In this document: positions 49,781 to 59,695 of the stretch, one piece after another
How the letters are laid out: the number at the start of each line of letters is the position of its first letter
Numbering within the stretch: the stretch's first letter is position 1
Source: Coffea arabica
Taxonomy: Eukaryota > Streptophyta > Magnoliopsida > Gentianales > Rubiaceae
Reading direction: 5' to 3'
NCBI RefSeq assembly: GCF_036785885.1
Contig: NC_092312.1
Coordinates: 25,438,001 to 25,502,000 of the forward strand
DNA: 64,000 bases
Position numbers and translations under genes: made by a program
Notes under the pieces: generated by a model
The model's database searches: none
The model's input: only the letters and a program-made list of their open reading frames with translations
What the model was told of the DNA's origin: nothing

Positions 49781-50203
49781 ATGGGGGTGGTGATAATCGA
49801 CGGCTCAACAGTCCGAGACTTCGTCGCCAACGAAGCCGAGTTCAACAAGAGCGCCGACGAGAAATTCGCGGCCTTAGACTTGAACAACGACGGCGTTTTA
49901 TCCCGCTCAGAGTTGCGGAAAGCCTTCGAGTCGTTTCGGCTCCTGGAAACCCACTTCGGAGTCGACGTGGCCACGCCGCCGGACGAGCTGACTAAGCTGT
50001 ACGACTCGATTTTTGAGAAGTTCGATTGCGATAACAGCGGGACGATCGATCGGGAAGAGTTTAGGAACGAAATGAAGAAAATTATGTTGGCCATAGCTGA
50101 TGGGCTCGGCACCTGCCCTATTCAGATGGCTCTCGAAGATGACGATGATAGCTTCCTCAAACAGGCCGCTGATCTCGAGGCGTCCAAGGTTAATTCTGGT
50201 TGA
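49781..50203 (+). CDS. Small EF-hand calcium-binding protein
   Basis: Intronless, 140 residues. Two canonical EF-hand loops are present: DLNNDGVLSRSE at 33-44 and DCDNSGTIDREE at 82-93, each with Asp, Asn or Ser at positions 1, 3 and 5 and Glu at 12. The spacing between them is longer than in calmodulin (37 residues between loops). A conserved-looking C-terminal tail follows (ADGLGTCPIQMALEDDDDSF). There is no signal peptide or membrane span, so it is likely a cytosolic or nuclear calcium sensor of the plant two-EF-hand class. The coding sequence is GC-richer than its surroundings, as expected for a real exon. The partner is unknown. Confidence 0.9.
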   Translation: MGVVIIDGSTVRDFVANEAEFNKSADEKFAALDLNNDGVLSRSELRKAFESFRLLETHFGVDVATPPDELTKLYDSIFEKFDCDNSGTIDREEFRNEMKKIMLAIADGLGTCPIQMALEDDDDSFLKQAADLEASKVNSG

Positions 50204-53200
50204 TGTAATAAGGGTACTTCATCGAGCAGAAGAAATAAGAAGGCTAGGCCCGTTGGGAATTTCTTGGCCCTGCTGCTTGTATATTTTGTCCCAAATTAAG
50301 TGTAAATTCTGTACGATGTAACAAGGTAGCAACAGAACCTTGTAACATGGATTTATGCGCTATACTTTGAGCATAAGATTGAACAATGTGTGTAGTATTT
50401 GAGAACCCAATATATGATTTATAAACATTTTGAGAGTTCATTGTTCAGTTCTTAATACTAGGATGCATTCAAATTATGTGTCCATTTTAGTCATTCATAA
50501 GCTTAAAGGGTAGATGATTTTTGGTTTTAAATTTTGATTGTTCGGCCCTCACCACCATTGGCTTTGCGTCTCTGTCCTCAACTGTGTATTAAGTCCTATG
50601 AGTTCATGCAGTAGGCTTGTATGCCTAATACTACTGCAAAGGTTCAATTTGGAATTTGCCTACAAGAGCCACTGCAAAGCTTTAACCTGAAAATTGAAAG
50701 CATGAACCATCCATGTGCATTAACATGAGATCTTTAGCAAAACATTAAACCTGATAGATTATCCAATGCAGAATTTCAATGTCGATTTTGGACTGTTACA
50801 AGTCCTAACAGAATCCACATTCCCAGAACAATGAACTGAAACTGGATATCTGGATGATTAGATGATGCATCAACTTCATTTAGGACATGGAGATCACAGA
50901 TTATTCAGCTGTGGCCCTGTGGAAAAATCAGAGATTAGCTAGAGTCTAGGAAGCAATCATTGAAAACAGGAAACTAAGCAAGAATGCCACTCATCAGTTC
51001 AATTTGCAGGGTCACCCTAAAACATCTTTAAGTGCAAAATCCTTCAACAGAGTCAATTTAACGAATTACACAATGACGAAGGGCAGGAAGTAGTAACACA
51101 TTGGCATTTGCACAACTCCCCATGCATTACTCTCCTTTATCCATAGTTTTACCTCAAATAGCGAATACCGACTAATGCATTGATCATCCGGTATTCGCAA
51201 GGAACTACACAACTAATAAATGCAGAGAATCCAACCATACTGAAGACAATTTAATAATTCAGCAACCAAATGACAGCAATCATTTCCACAAACAAGCAAA
51301 TTTGATGTACAAATAGTAAAACGGATTGGCAAATGATGAACCTGAAAGGAGAGGGCTTGGGGAGCCGGAGTGTGTGTGTAAGCGCATGTGAGATTAACAG
51401 CTTTTATGCATCTTAAAATTGCTGTTGGAATATTCATATGCTTGATATGAAATCAATCTCTATCTTACGATCATGATATTTCCAAAACACAACTGAAACT
51501 TGACACAGAAGATCATTTAATAACTTCATTTGAGCACCCCATTTTTTATAAAATGTCAAAGCTTAACAAGCTAGGGTATCAAGTACAACAGAGTCTGCTT
51601 GTCAAGCATGATGTAGCACCAAAATATAGATTAGAAGACAAAGTGACCAAATTCTAAATGGAGAGTTTAGCCATCCAACAGTTCCCATAAGCCAAAACCG
51701 TGGCGCCACCTGCTCCACGTGAAGGTATAAATGGCCATTGAATTGCATGCTACCCATCAGAACTTTTCTCCTATAAGCACCTCTGAAATATCACTTGGCA
51801 CAGCCAGGGTGTACCCTACATCCAAGTTCCAACCAGGCACCTAAGTTTTAAAGGTCTTTTGGATGTAAGATAGCCCTTGTCCATTCCAAAGGACCAGGCA
51901 CCTAAGTTCTCTGAATAAGCTACAATAAGCCGTTTTGCATTCAGAACATTCCAAGACAGTAATGGCAACAAGCATCAAACTTTATGTAATAAATACCTAA
52001 AATTAGTCTACTTAACCTGCATGAGCATTCAATCAGAACCAGCTATGGAAAACTGTTTCAATCTACCTGAACAAGGTTGAGAAAATTGAAAAGATTACAA
52101 TGTTGGGACATCTGAATGCATAAGCCTGAAAAAAATCAATAGCCCATGCCAGAATCTCAGCCCCATTTTCGTTATCGGCAACGTACAGCACTGAAAACGC
52201 TATCAAGAAAGCGATTCAGAGACTCTAATTTGTTGCCTCTTCGTTCCCAAACAACAACTATTTTCCATGAAAATAAATACAGAGAGAAATTTTAAAAAAA
52301 AAAAAAAACCTACTCCATCAATCTTGGAATGTTTAACTCATTTACTCCGAGGAAACCCAATTTTCTTAACCAATAATAGTTCTACCTAACATCCAAACTC
52401 AATTACTGGAACAAATTCATAAAAATTGTGAAAGATTCAAAGAAAGGCAATTGCAGAAATAATGTAAAAGTTCATGACCGATGAACAAAAATACGTATCT
52501 GGTCGTCGGAAATTGCTTCCGATGTGAGCGTGACGATCTGGAAATGAACTTAGCGAAGGGTTTTAAAGTTGGGAGTACTGAGGAATTACGCTGCCTCGGC
52601 AAATCTAGGCGCTCGGCTGGCCCCCAAAAGAAAACCCTACTGGGCCTGCTCATGTATTCTTCTAGACACTATTTGGCCCAAATCATAAATGAGAAAGTAG
52701 AGGAGATCTTACAAGCACTTCAACTCCATGTAGCATAGATGGGAGAGTTAGTAGTAAATTACCCAACCAAATAATTGGATGAGGAGTAGGAACTTAGATG
52801 AGCTTAATCAAGTCCAACATTCTAATGTTAAAACTTGTTTCGTTGTTTTAACGAGTTTGAAATTTGTTCAAATTTGGCTTGTTTACTCGCTGAACCGAGT
52901 TTGAATGAAATTTTTTTTTTAAATCAAATTTGAATGTTATTCAATATAAAATGTTGTTCAAATTTGATTTGATTAGTCGACGAACCAAACTAGAACAAAC
53001 TCTTATCAAGTCAAAGTTCGATTCAAATATCAAGTAGTTCGGTTCATCCTGTAGGGGCTTGGTAGGATTGAAATATGCTAACTGGAATTGACCGAGTGGT
53101 AAGTAAGATCACCTAATCCATTCGGCACTGGGGACATAGTAATTAAAGGAATACAAACCCTTTTAATTCTGAAAGTTGCTGTGGCAAGGGATAAAGAAAT

Positions 53201-53285
53201 CAATTTATGACTTATGTTGAAAATTTTGTGGCTTTTGAAATTCATTTGATTTCTCAATTTATATATTGATAATTTTGGAATCGCA
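50204..53285. other. EF-hand 3' UTR, then unassigned DNA
   Basis: The 3' UTR of the EF-hand gene probably ends near 50440. Beyond that I see no certain gene. On the minus strand, a GC-richer block at about 52500-52640, then pieces near 52150 and 50900, could be exons of a small gene or a non-coding transcript, but no protein family matches. The fragment at 52830-52990 repeats 5940-6050. Confidence 0.35.
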
Positions 53286-53299
53286 AAACCTTATCAATT

Positions 53300-53650
53300 T
53301 TTTTTTTCCCAACGATAACATTTTATTTAAAAACTGACAATTGGTACTAATTTCGAGCAACTGCTCCTACTCCTACATCTACTCTAGCTAGATTAACTAA
53401 CCAGAGAGGGAAGGAGCCCTTCCACTTAACTTCACTAATCAAGTTAATGGCATACTTTGCCAACTTGTCCCTTCTAACAAAAGAGAAGTAACACACTCTA
53501 AATTCCCTCTGCAGCACCTAAATATCATGCAGGAGTCACCCAATCTTCGGGTCAGCAGTGTTCCCCAACATAATTTTCTCTGCTGCTACTTTACAATGTG
53601 TCTGAATCTCCAACCTCCTCCACCCTTCCAACTTTGCTTTAACTAGTGCA
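53300..53650 (-). mobile_element. 5'-truncated LINE, 3' end with RNase H-like remains
   Basis: The T run at 53300-53308 is the poly(A) tail of a minus-strand insertion. Direct repeats AAACCTTATCAATT (53286-53299) and AAGCCTTATCAATT (53651-53664) are the target duplication. The minus strand reads like the C-terminal end of a plant LINE RNase H domain (KLEGWRRLEIQTHCKVAAEK, then SFVRRDKLAKYA) with two stops. It is a dead-on-arrival copy with only the last 350 bp. Confidence 0.8.
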
Positions 53651-53664
53651 AAGCCTTATCAATT

Positions 53665-54373
53665 GTTCCACTAATTTCTGGGTTTAACTTTGGAATGAGA
53701 GGGACTGGAATCAGTCCCACTTAAAGAGTTATATGGGTCCATATCCCTTTGCACGGTTACCCTCAAACTTACCAAAAAATGAGGATATTTATTTAATGGA
53801 CGGAGATGATTTAGAATTTCAGTGTAAAGAGAAGAAAAGGAAATTTTGGGCGATTAAATAATCTTTCTTTTTTTCCCCTGCTACTAAAGCACTTAAAACT
53901 TGAAAGGAATAATATCTTTCTTGTAATACATAAAGATTTAGCATACAATCTTTAAAGCTTGGAGGCTTGAAGCAGTGTCTAATTTTTTTTTTTTTTTGGG
54001 GGGGGGGGCTCCCATATATCAGAAATTGAAGTTATTTTTCTTCTTTTTAGGGATTATTTGGGTCAAAGTTTGAAGTTTAATCATTTCTTGTAAGGCACCA
54101 TTAACTAGTCATTTTTCCACTTTACTCAATTAATATGTGAGTCTTACACTACCAGATTGGGTCAAATAAAGGAGAAGGACAACTACGAAACCTCTCCCTG
54201 GCCAAGCCAAAGAAACCAGCCAATTCAGACCCAATTTCGCTCAAGTTAGGTAATTTGTTGTATCATGTAATTATGAATCAGTTGGGTTAGGCCAGATGGC
54301 CCCTTAAGCTGCTCTCACTGTTAAAATTAGGATTTCAAATTGTTTGGTGTTTTCACTGTCTATATGCCACATT
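53665..54373. other. Intergenic DNA, nothing recognised
   Basis: AT-rich, with a T run and a G run at about 53982-54008. No gene or RNA is seen. Confidence 0.4.
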
Positions 54374-54977
54374 GTGTTTGAATTAGCTGTTTTTTAAAAT
54401 GTTTTTGAAATATTTTACTATTACAGTGTATATTGTATTATAGATTTTTTTGTCATGTTTTTGAAGGGATTTTTAGAATATATTTTAGGATATCTTTTAA
54501 AATTTAAAAAATTTTTAAAGTATTTTTTAAAAATTAATACTATCGCTCACAACCACCACCACCACCTCCCTCTTTCTTCTCTCTCTCTCCTTCCTCCTTT
54601 CCTCCCTTCTTTCTCGTTGCAATCTAGTCGAGGCCAGATAGGGTAGGGTGGGAGGAGAGGAGAGGGGGTGGGGTGGTAGGGAGAGGGAGGGGAAGAGGAA
54701 AAAAGAAGGAGAAGAGAAAAGAAGGAAGAAGAGGGAGGAGGAAGAGGAAAGGGAGAAAGGAAGAGGGAGGTGACGGTGACGGTGGCTGTAGTGTGTGGTG
54801 GTAATAGGTGGAAGATGTTGTAAAATTTATATATTTTTAAATTCTTTTTTTAATATATTTGTGAGTTGCTTTTGATATATTATATGGATGAGGTGTATTT
54901 GGAATTGTTTTTATATGTGTATTATTATGGCATTGTATTTGAAAACTAGTTTTTGAATAATAGCTCATCCAAACGCA
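54374..54977. mobile_element. MITE of the TTTGGATT group with a polypurine interior
   Basis: The left end GTGTTTGAATTAGCTGTTTT and the inverse right end GTTGCGTTTGGATGAGCTAT are related terminal repeats, with long AT-rich inner arms. The centre is unlike other members: a pyrimidine-rich stretch (about 54549-54620) is followed by about 150 bp of nearly pure purines (54635-54780). Confidence 0.6.
54635..54780 (+). repeat. Polypurine tract with G-quadruplex motif
   Basis: Almost pure G and A on the plus strand. Runs of three or more G with short loops at about 54664-54691 (GGGGGTGGGGTGGTAGGG, then AGAGGGAGGGG) fit the G-quadruplex pattern. A pyrimidine-rich stretch lies just upstream on the same strand. 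Confidence 0.75.
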
Positions 54978-55203
54978 ACACCACGGGTTGTTTGTAGTAT
55001 TATTTTGATGCGCTTCATTTGTACTCATCCAACATTGTCGATTTGAGTTGGATTTGATTGCAGGTTTATTTCTCCACTTTTTTACTACCATGGATCCATT
55101 AGACTTGTATAGATGGAGCAACCTTGGTATTAGTCTTATCTCTTATCCCCAGCACCAAACTATACACGTCAATGCCAATACAAGTTCACTTCTTCATAAG
55201 AGT

Positions 55204-55351
55204 TTGTTTGGATAGGAAGATTTGCAAAAAAATTTCAAATGTTGTTCTACTTACATCATAAACACAATTTCCAACTACCTTTTTATCTTACATGCATCAC
55301 ATCACAAAAAGTGTTACAGTAATTATTTCAAATAATCTCCTATCCAAACAA
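55204..55351. mobile_element. Short MITE with TTGTTTGGATAGGA termini
   Basis: The left TTGTTTGGATAGGAAGATTT and inverse right TTGTTTGGATAGGAGATTAT ends pair over about 20 bp. It is 148 bp and non-coding. The target duplication is unclear. Confidence 0.7.
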
Positions 55352-56213
55352 GTGTGTTTTAATTCCGTTATCGGTGTAAAATTGTGTTGGTCGATTATTT
55401 GTAGGAACCTATGTAAGCAACTTATGATATCAAAAACATTGTTTTTGTCTTATAATAGTGATTGTAACGAAATCCGTATGTATTTTTCCTACCAAAAGAA
55501 AAAGAAAATACACATCAATAATTTCTTGTTAAACTTCAACACCGAGGAGCTATACAATGCTTCAACTTTAAAACCACGCAATCAAAATCAAAAGTTAAGA
55601 AGCTGTTTGAAAAAAAAAAAAATCAAATCCATGATTATGAGTTAGAAATTTTAGAAAAAAGTGTTATTCCAAAAAGACCTCTAAGCCTTATAGGCTTATA
55701 TGAAGAAAAAAAAAAGACCTCTAGGCCTTATACGAAGAATGAAATCTTTTTTAACCGTAAAAAGCTTAAGAACACCTAAAATTAGGCTTCAAATCAACTA
55801 CTCAAAATTATTATGGATTTTATAAAACCTCATTTAACTTAACTTGTGTCGTGCAATTGCAAAAGTCAGTGTCATCCACAGTTCCACACCGAGACACATC
55901 TCTTAACGATTTGCGAATGACTTGTGCAGAAACTTTACTCAAAAGCATGAAAGTAATGTAAAACTACTTTTTATCCCATGATAGTGATTCATGGCCAATT
56001 ACATAGGATGATGATGACACTTTCCAACCATCTATGTCTACTATTTCCCAAAAGAACCAGGACCCCAATTTCATGCATCAAAACGTAGTACTCCTCGTTC
56101 CGTATGCTTTAACTCAATTTATGTGATCAGCATCCTGCAGATTCTTCCATTAACTATTAACTTTCTACTAAACAAACAAAATCCCACCAAAAATAAAAGT
56201 AGATTCAGTTTTG
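55352..56213. other. Intergenic DNA, nothing recognised
   Basis: AT-rich sequence with A runs and a short local repeat near 55676-55735 (GACCTCTAAGCCTTATA and GACCTCTAGGCCTTATA). No gene is seen. Confidence 0.4.
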
Positions 56214-56221
56214 TGCAGAGT

Positions 56222-56637
56222 CTAGGGGTGTTTCGCGAATCGAGCCGCTCGCGAGCGGCTCGAATATGAGCTCGACTCGAGTTCGTCAATATCGAGTTCG
56301 AGTCGAGCTCGAGCCAATTAAGTCGATCTCGAGCTCGAGCTCAAAAACATTAAGTTCGTTGGTTCGCGAGCGGCTCGCGAGCTCAATTATATATTTATTT
56401 TTATTTTTTATTTAATAGTAAAATTACATATATATCCCTAATATTTTATTATTTGTTAAAAAATTATTATTTTATTCATTTTTAAAAATAAATAATTATT
56501 TTTTATTTTTTAAAAATAAAATAATAATTATTTTTTTTATTTTTTAAGCTTGAGCTCGAGCTCGAGCTTGATATTTTGAGCTCGTCGAGTTCGAGTTTCA
56601 CAAAATTAACTCGAACTCGGCTCGTTTGCACCCCTAG
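56222..56637. mobile_element. hAT-type foldback MITE, relative of 12071-12484
   Basis: The ends are CTAGGGGTG and CACCCCTAG. The 8-bp flanks TGCAGAGT (56214-56221) and TGCAGACT (56638-56645) match at 7 of 8 positions. CTCGAG and GCTCGCGAGC words fill both arms around an AT-rich core. It ends 31 bp from the 3' end of the tRNA-Ser gene. Confidence 0.85.
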
Positions 56638-56667
56638 TGCAGACTACAAAAAGTGGGAAAAAGAAAT

Positions 56668-56749
56668 CGTCGCCTGAGAGATTCGAACTCTCGCGGGGAA
56701 ACCCCATGTACTTAGCAGGCACACGCCTTAACCACTCGGCCAAAGCGAC
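56668..56749 (-). tRNA. tRNA-Ser(GCU)
   Basis: Nuclear tRNA gene of 82 nt with the long variable arm of serine tRNAs. On the minus strand it starts GTCGCTTTGGCCGAGTGG (A box), has the anticodon loop CTGCTAA (anticodon GCU), a variable arm with GGGGTTTCCCC, the T arm with GAGTTCGAATCTC (B box), and ends GGCGAC plus the discriminator G. The acceptor stem pairs over seven bases with one G-U. There is no intron and no encoded CCA. A T-rich Pol III terminator (TTTCTTTTT) follows the 3' end. Confidence 0.96.
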
Positions 56750-57737
56750 GCTGTTTGTTTTACTTTTCATTGATATTTACTTCTCTAAACCAGATCGTTT
56801 TTCAGTGTCGATTCATGAAGTTGACTCGTCCAACCAAAATAACCTACGGTACAGCGCACGAGAAACTGATGGACCCCTCTTTCCAAAATAAAGTGATGGA
56901 CCCTACCCTTGTCACATGTTTCAGTCCGCTATTCTTTAATCGGCATCGGATTGTTTGAGTGGTCACTAATCAGAATTCTCAAAAAATGCTGGAGACATTT
57001 GGGGAAATTATTCTTGGTTAAAATTGAAAGTTGGGGAAAAAAAAAAAGAGTCTAAAGGTATGATAGGTTCTGCAATTAGATGATGATCTTTTATACAATG
57101 TTTAATGTTTATGTATATAGTTCTTATGTTTACATTAATTATTTTATTATCTACATTTTTTTCGTAAAATCACTAGTATTAATCTTGTTTTGTTTGTTAC
57201 CTTCATTTTACACTAATCGTTTAATTGTCTCATAAAATAAGTACTGATAACTGCCCCGAATTTGATCTCGATTTGATCCAAATTTGATCAAGAAATAATA
57301 TTTAAAAATAAAAATTAAATAATAATTTGGATAAAAGTGACAATAAAAATAAGTGCATTCGTTTGAATAGTAATTGAGAATGTGCTTAATAATCCAATTC
57401 AACAATTAAATCCAATGCATCCAGATCTTAATATATTTAGATGCATTTGATAATAAAATATAAAACATTTAAATTAATTAAATGGCATCGAATTTCAAAA
57501 GTAAACTTACTCCAAAAATAAGTGATAAGGTATTCACTTATCACTTAATGTGATACACAGTGTATTACACACTCAAATGTATTAGATTTGTCAATTAACA
57601 ATTCAGGGCTTGTTTTGATAAACTGCAAATTGAAGTTTGAAAATTATTGTTGAAAGTATTAAGTTACTGAATTGTTTAAGTTATACGCGTTTGATAACTA
57701 ACTGGATTATGATACTGAATTGAAATATTGCACAAAT
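56750..57737. other. Upstream of tRNA-Ser and unassigned DNA
   Basis: No gene is seen. The DNA is AT-rich. Serine tRNA transcription is driven by its internal boxes, so little promoter is expected here. Confidence 0.4.
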
Positions 57738-57750
57738 ATTATGAATCCAA

Positions 57751-58153
57751 CAGGTAGTTTGATGGTAACCTCTTTGGGTCTTTACTCCAAGGTTACCAGT
57801 TTGCCTCCCGCTGGTTACTGTGTGGGACCTTGTTGGGATGAGCTCTGTGTGATCGCAGGAGGACTAGTCTAGCGTAAGTCAAGATATTTCTGTGTTCAAA
57901 AAAACGAAAATGAAATAGTGTTTTTTTTTTTTGGTCGACGCGGGGGTATCCGAGTCAATTCTTATGAAACTCGATTAATCCCTGCGCCTCGAGCCCGACG
58001 CCCTAACCCGATCAAGGCACGATAAGTGCATAGGCGTCTCCATAGCACAGTTTCAAACCCGGGATCTGAATGTCCCAAGGGAACGCTGCTACCATGTGAC
58101 TAAACCCGTGAGTGCTTAATATATCAAATGGTAAAACATTTCTATTACAAAAC
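57751..58153 (+). mobile_element. SINE with a second, inverted SINE in its tail
   Basis: A perfect 13-bp direct repeat ATTATGAATCCAA (57738-57750 and 58154-58166) brackets the block. The first part (57751 to about 57910, plus strand) has an A-box-like TAGTTTGATGGTAAC and a tail with GACTAGTCTAGCGTAAGTCA and an A run. The second SINE is inserted inverted at about 57913-58125. Confidence 0.65.
57913..58125 (-). mobile_element. Inverted SINE nested in the preceding one
   Basis: The T run at about 57919-57931 is its poly(A) tail. The minus strand has an A-box-like TAGTCACATGGTAGCAGC and a B-box-like CCGGGTTTGAAACTG about 30 bp further, then a body with GGCGTCGGGCTCGAGGCGC. No separate target duplication was established for it. 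Confidence 0.65.
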
Positions 58154-58406
58154 ATTATGAATCCAAAAAAGTCACGAGTGAATTAATTTTCAGCCATAGA
58201 CTTATCAGCCGGACCCTAAAACTACATCTAAGAACAAATGGCTCAAGAGGGAAGAGACCCCCTTGCTTGTTTTTTCCGTTTTATATCTTTAACTTGGTTT
58301 CACCACTGCCCTCTCACTTGAGAATAAAGTACCAAAAAATTCCTTTACCCGGTAAAATAAATCCTCCTGAATTTTTTTAATTCCCCGCGACTCAGGCCAA
58401 AAAAAA

Positions 58407-59501
58407 ATGTCAATATCCCCACCCACCACCACCAATAACAACAGCACGGCCACCACCGTCGCCGGAGCTACTAACTCCACCACCGTCCACCACCAGACTT
58501 ACTGGTGCCATGAATGTGACATGAGTGTCCTCCTCGAACCTCTCTGCTCCTCCACCCCTTCCACCACCTCCACCACCACTTTTCCACCTATCTGCCCTCA
58601 CTGCCGCCATGACTTTCTTGAACAAATGGACTCCTTCACCCCTTCTCCCCATCCCAACCCCACCAATCTCTACCCAAATCCCCTATCATTCTTTGAACCC
58701 TTTTCCCCAATGGATCCCATAAACCCCTCCGAAGACACCTTCCTCCTGGAAAGCCCATATCTCCACCGCCTCATCCACCACCTCATGACCAACACCAACA
58801 ACATCCCCAACCAAACCAGCCCCACCCCACCTCAATTCAACTCCCCAGCTTCCAAACATGCTATAGAATCCCTCAGCCATCTAATTGTAGACTCCACATT
58901 TCTTGATTTAGATCCCTCTTTAGTCTGCCCAGTCTGTAAGGACCAATTTCTTGTATCTTCTGAGGCAAAAGTATTGCCTTGTAATCATACTTATCATGCT
59001 GATTGCATTGTCCCCTGGCTCGAGATGAATAATTCGTGCCCGGTTTGTAGGTATAGGCTCCCTAGCGAGTCTGATGAGAGGAAAAAGAATGAGGCAGTAC
59101 GGGGGAGGGAGACTTTTATTGGGGCGGCGAGGTTGGATGAGTTGTTGGATGATGAGCAAGATTTATTCGGGTTTACTAGTATTTTGAGGAATGTTGTGAG
59201 GAGGCAACAGTATAACAATGGAAATGATGATGAGGAGTATAGTAGCAGTTGGAATAGGAGGGTTCAGTGGGATAATGACGTTTTGTTATCGCCAACGCAG
59301 ATTGGGGAGGCTGAGGGTGTTGGTGTGGGTGGTGGAATTGGGGCTCATGTAGAGAGGGCTAATAGTGCGGAGACAGTGTCCAGTTGGCCGAGGTGGCCAA
59401 CGGAGGGCGGTGCTAGCGGGAGTGGAAGTGGAGATGGGGAGATTGGTGTTGGTGTGGCGGGTGGAGGGGCAGTGATAAAGGGGGATGCTGTGAGGTCTTG
59501 A
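58407..59501 (+). CDS. RING-H2 E3 ubiquitin ligase with N-terminal zinc ribbon (RING1/RDUF/CIP8-like)
   Basis: Intronless, 364 residues. The N-terminal zinc ribbon has C34 and C37 (YWCHECDMSV) and C63 and C66 (CPHC), as in the RNF126/BCA2-like class. Low-complexity Pro/Ser/Thr linkers follow. The RING-H2 domain at about 174-214 has all eight ligands: C174, C177, C192, H194, H197, C200, C211 and C214, with the conserved Trp204 (IVPWLEMNNSCPVCR). The C-terminal third is Gly-rich and probably disordered. It should pair with an E2 enzyme to ubiquitinate targets; the target is unknown. The start MSISPPTTT is the first ATG after the A-rich leader. The coding region is strongly C-rich at the 5' end and G-rich at the 3' end, which creates open frames on the opposite strand that I leave out. 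Confidence 0.93.
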   Translation: MSISPPTTTNNNSTATTVAGATNSTTVHHQTYWCHECDMSVLLEPLCSSTPSTTSTTTFPPICPHCRHDFLEQMDSFTPSPHPNPTNLYPNPLSFFEPFSPMDPINPSEDTFLLESPYLHRLIHHLMTNTNNIPNQTSPTPPQFNSPASKHAIESLSHLIVDSTFLDLDPSLVCPVCKDQFLVSSEAKVLPCNHTYHADCIVPWLEMNNSCPVCRYRLPSESDERKKNEAVRGRETFIGAARLDELLDDEQDLFGFTSILRNVVRRQQYNNGNDDEEYSSSWNRRVQWDNDVLLSPTQIGEAEGVGVGGGIGAHVERANSAETVSSWPRWPTEGGASGSGSGDGEIGVGVAGGGAVIKGDAVRS

Positions 59502-59585
59502 GTTTCGGGAAGTCTTTATTCAAGCCATTCTGCGTAGAAGATTAGAGGTAAAATTGATTCTTTTGTTGGGTGCTCAAATGTAAAT

Positions 59586-59695
59586 TGGTGATATGTGTTT
59601 AAATGTGTTAAGTGATGTTGGTGATATGTGTTTAAATGAGTTAAATGTGTTAAGTGATGTTGGTGATATGTGTTTAAATGTGTTAAGTGATGTTG
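59586..59695 (+). repeat. Minisatellite in the 3' UTR of the RING gene
   Basis: About three copies of a 33-45 bp unit built from GGTGATATGTGTTTAAATG and TGTTAAGTGATGTT. It lies about 85-195 bp after the stop codon and is probably transcribed. Confidence 0.85.

Noticed and set aside
52417-52738. Overlapping open frames on both strands in a GC-richer block.
   Set aside because: A minus-strand exon is conceivable, but I could match no family and could not find partner exons with good splice sites.
58410-59218. Minus-strand open frames rich in Gly and Ser opposite the RING gene.
   Set aside because: They arise from the biased base composition of the real gene on the plus strand.
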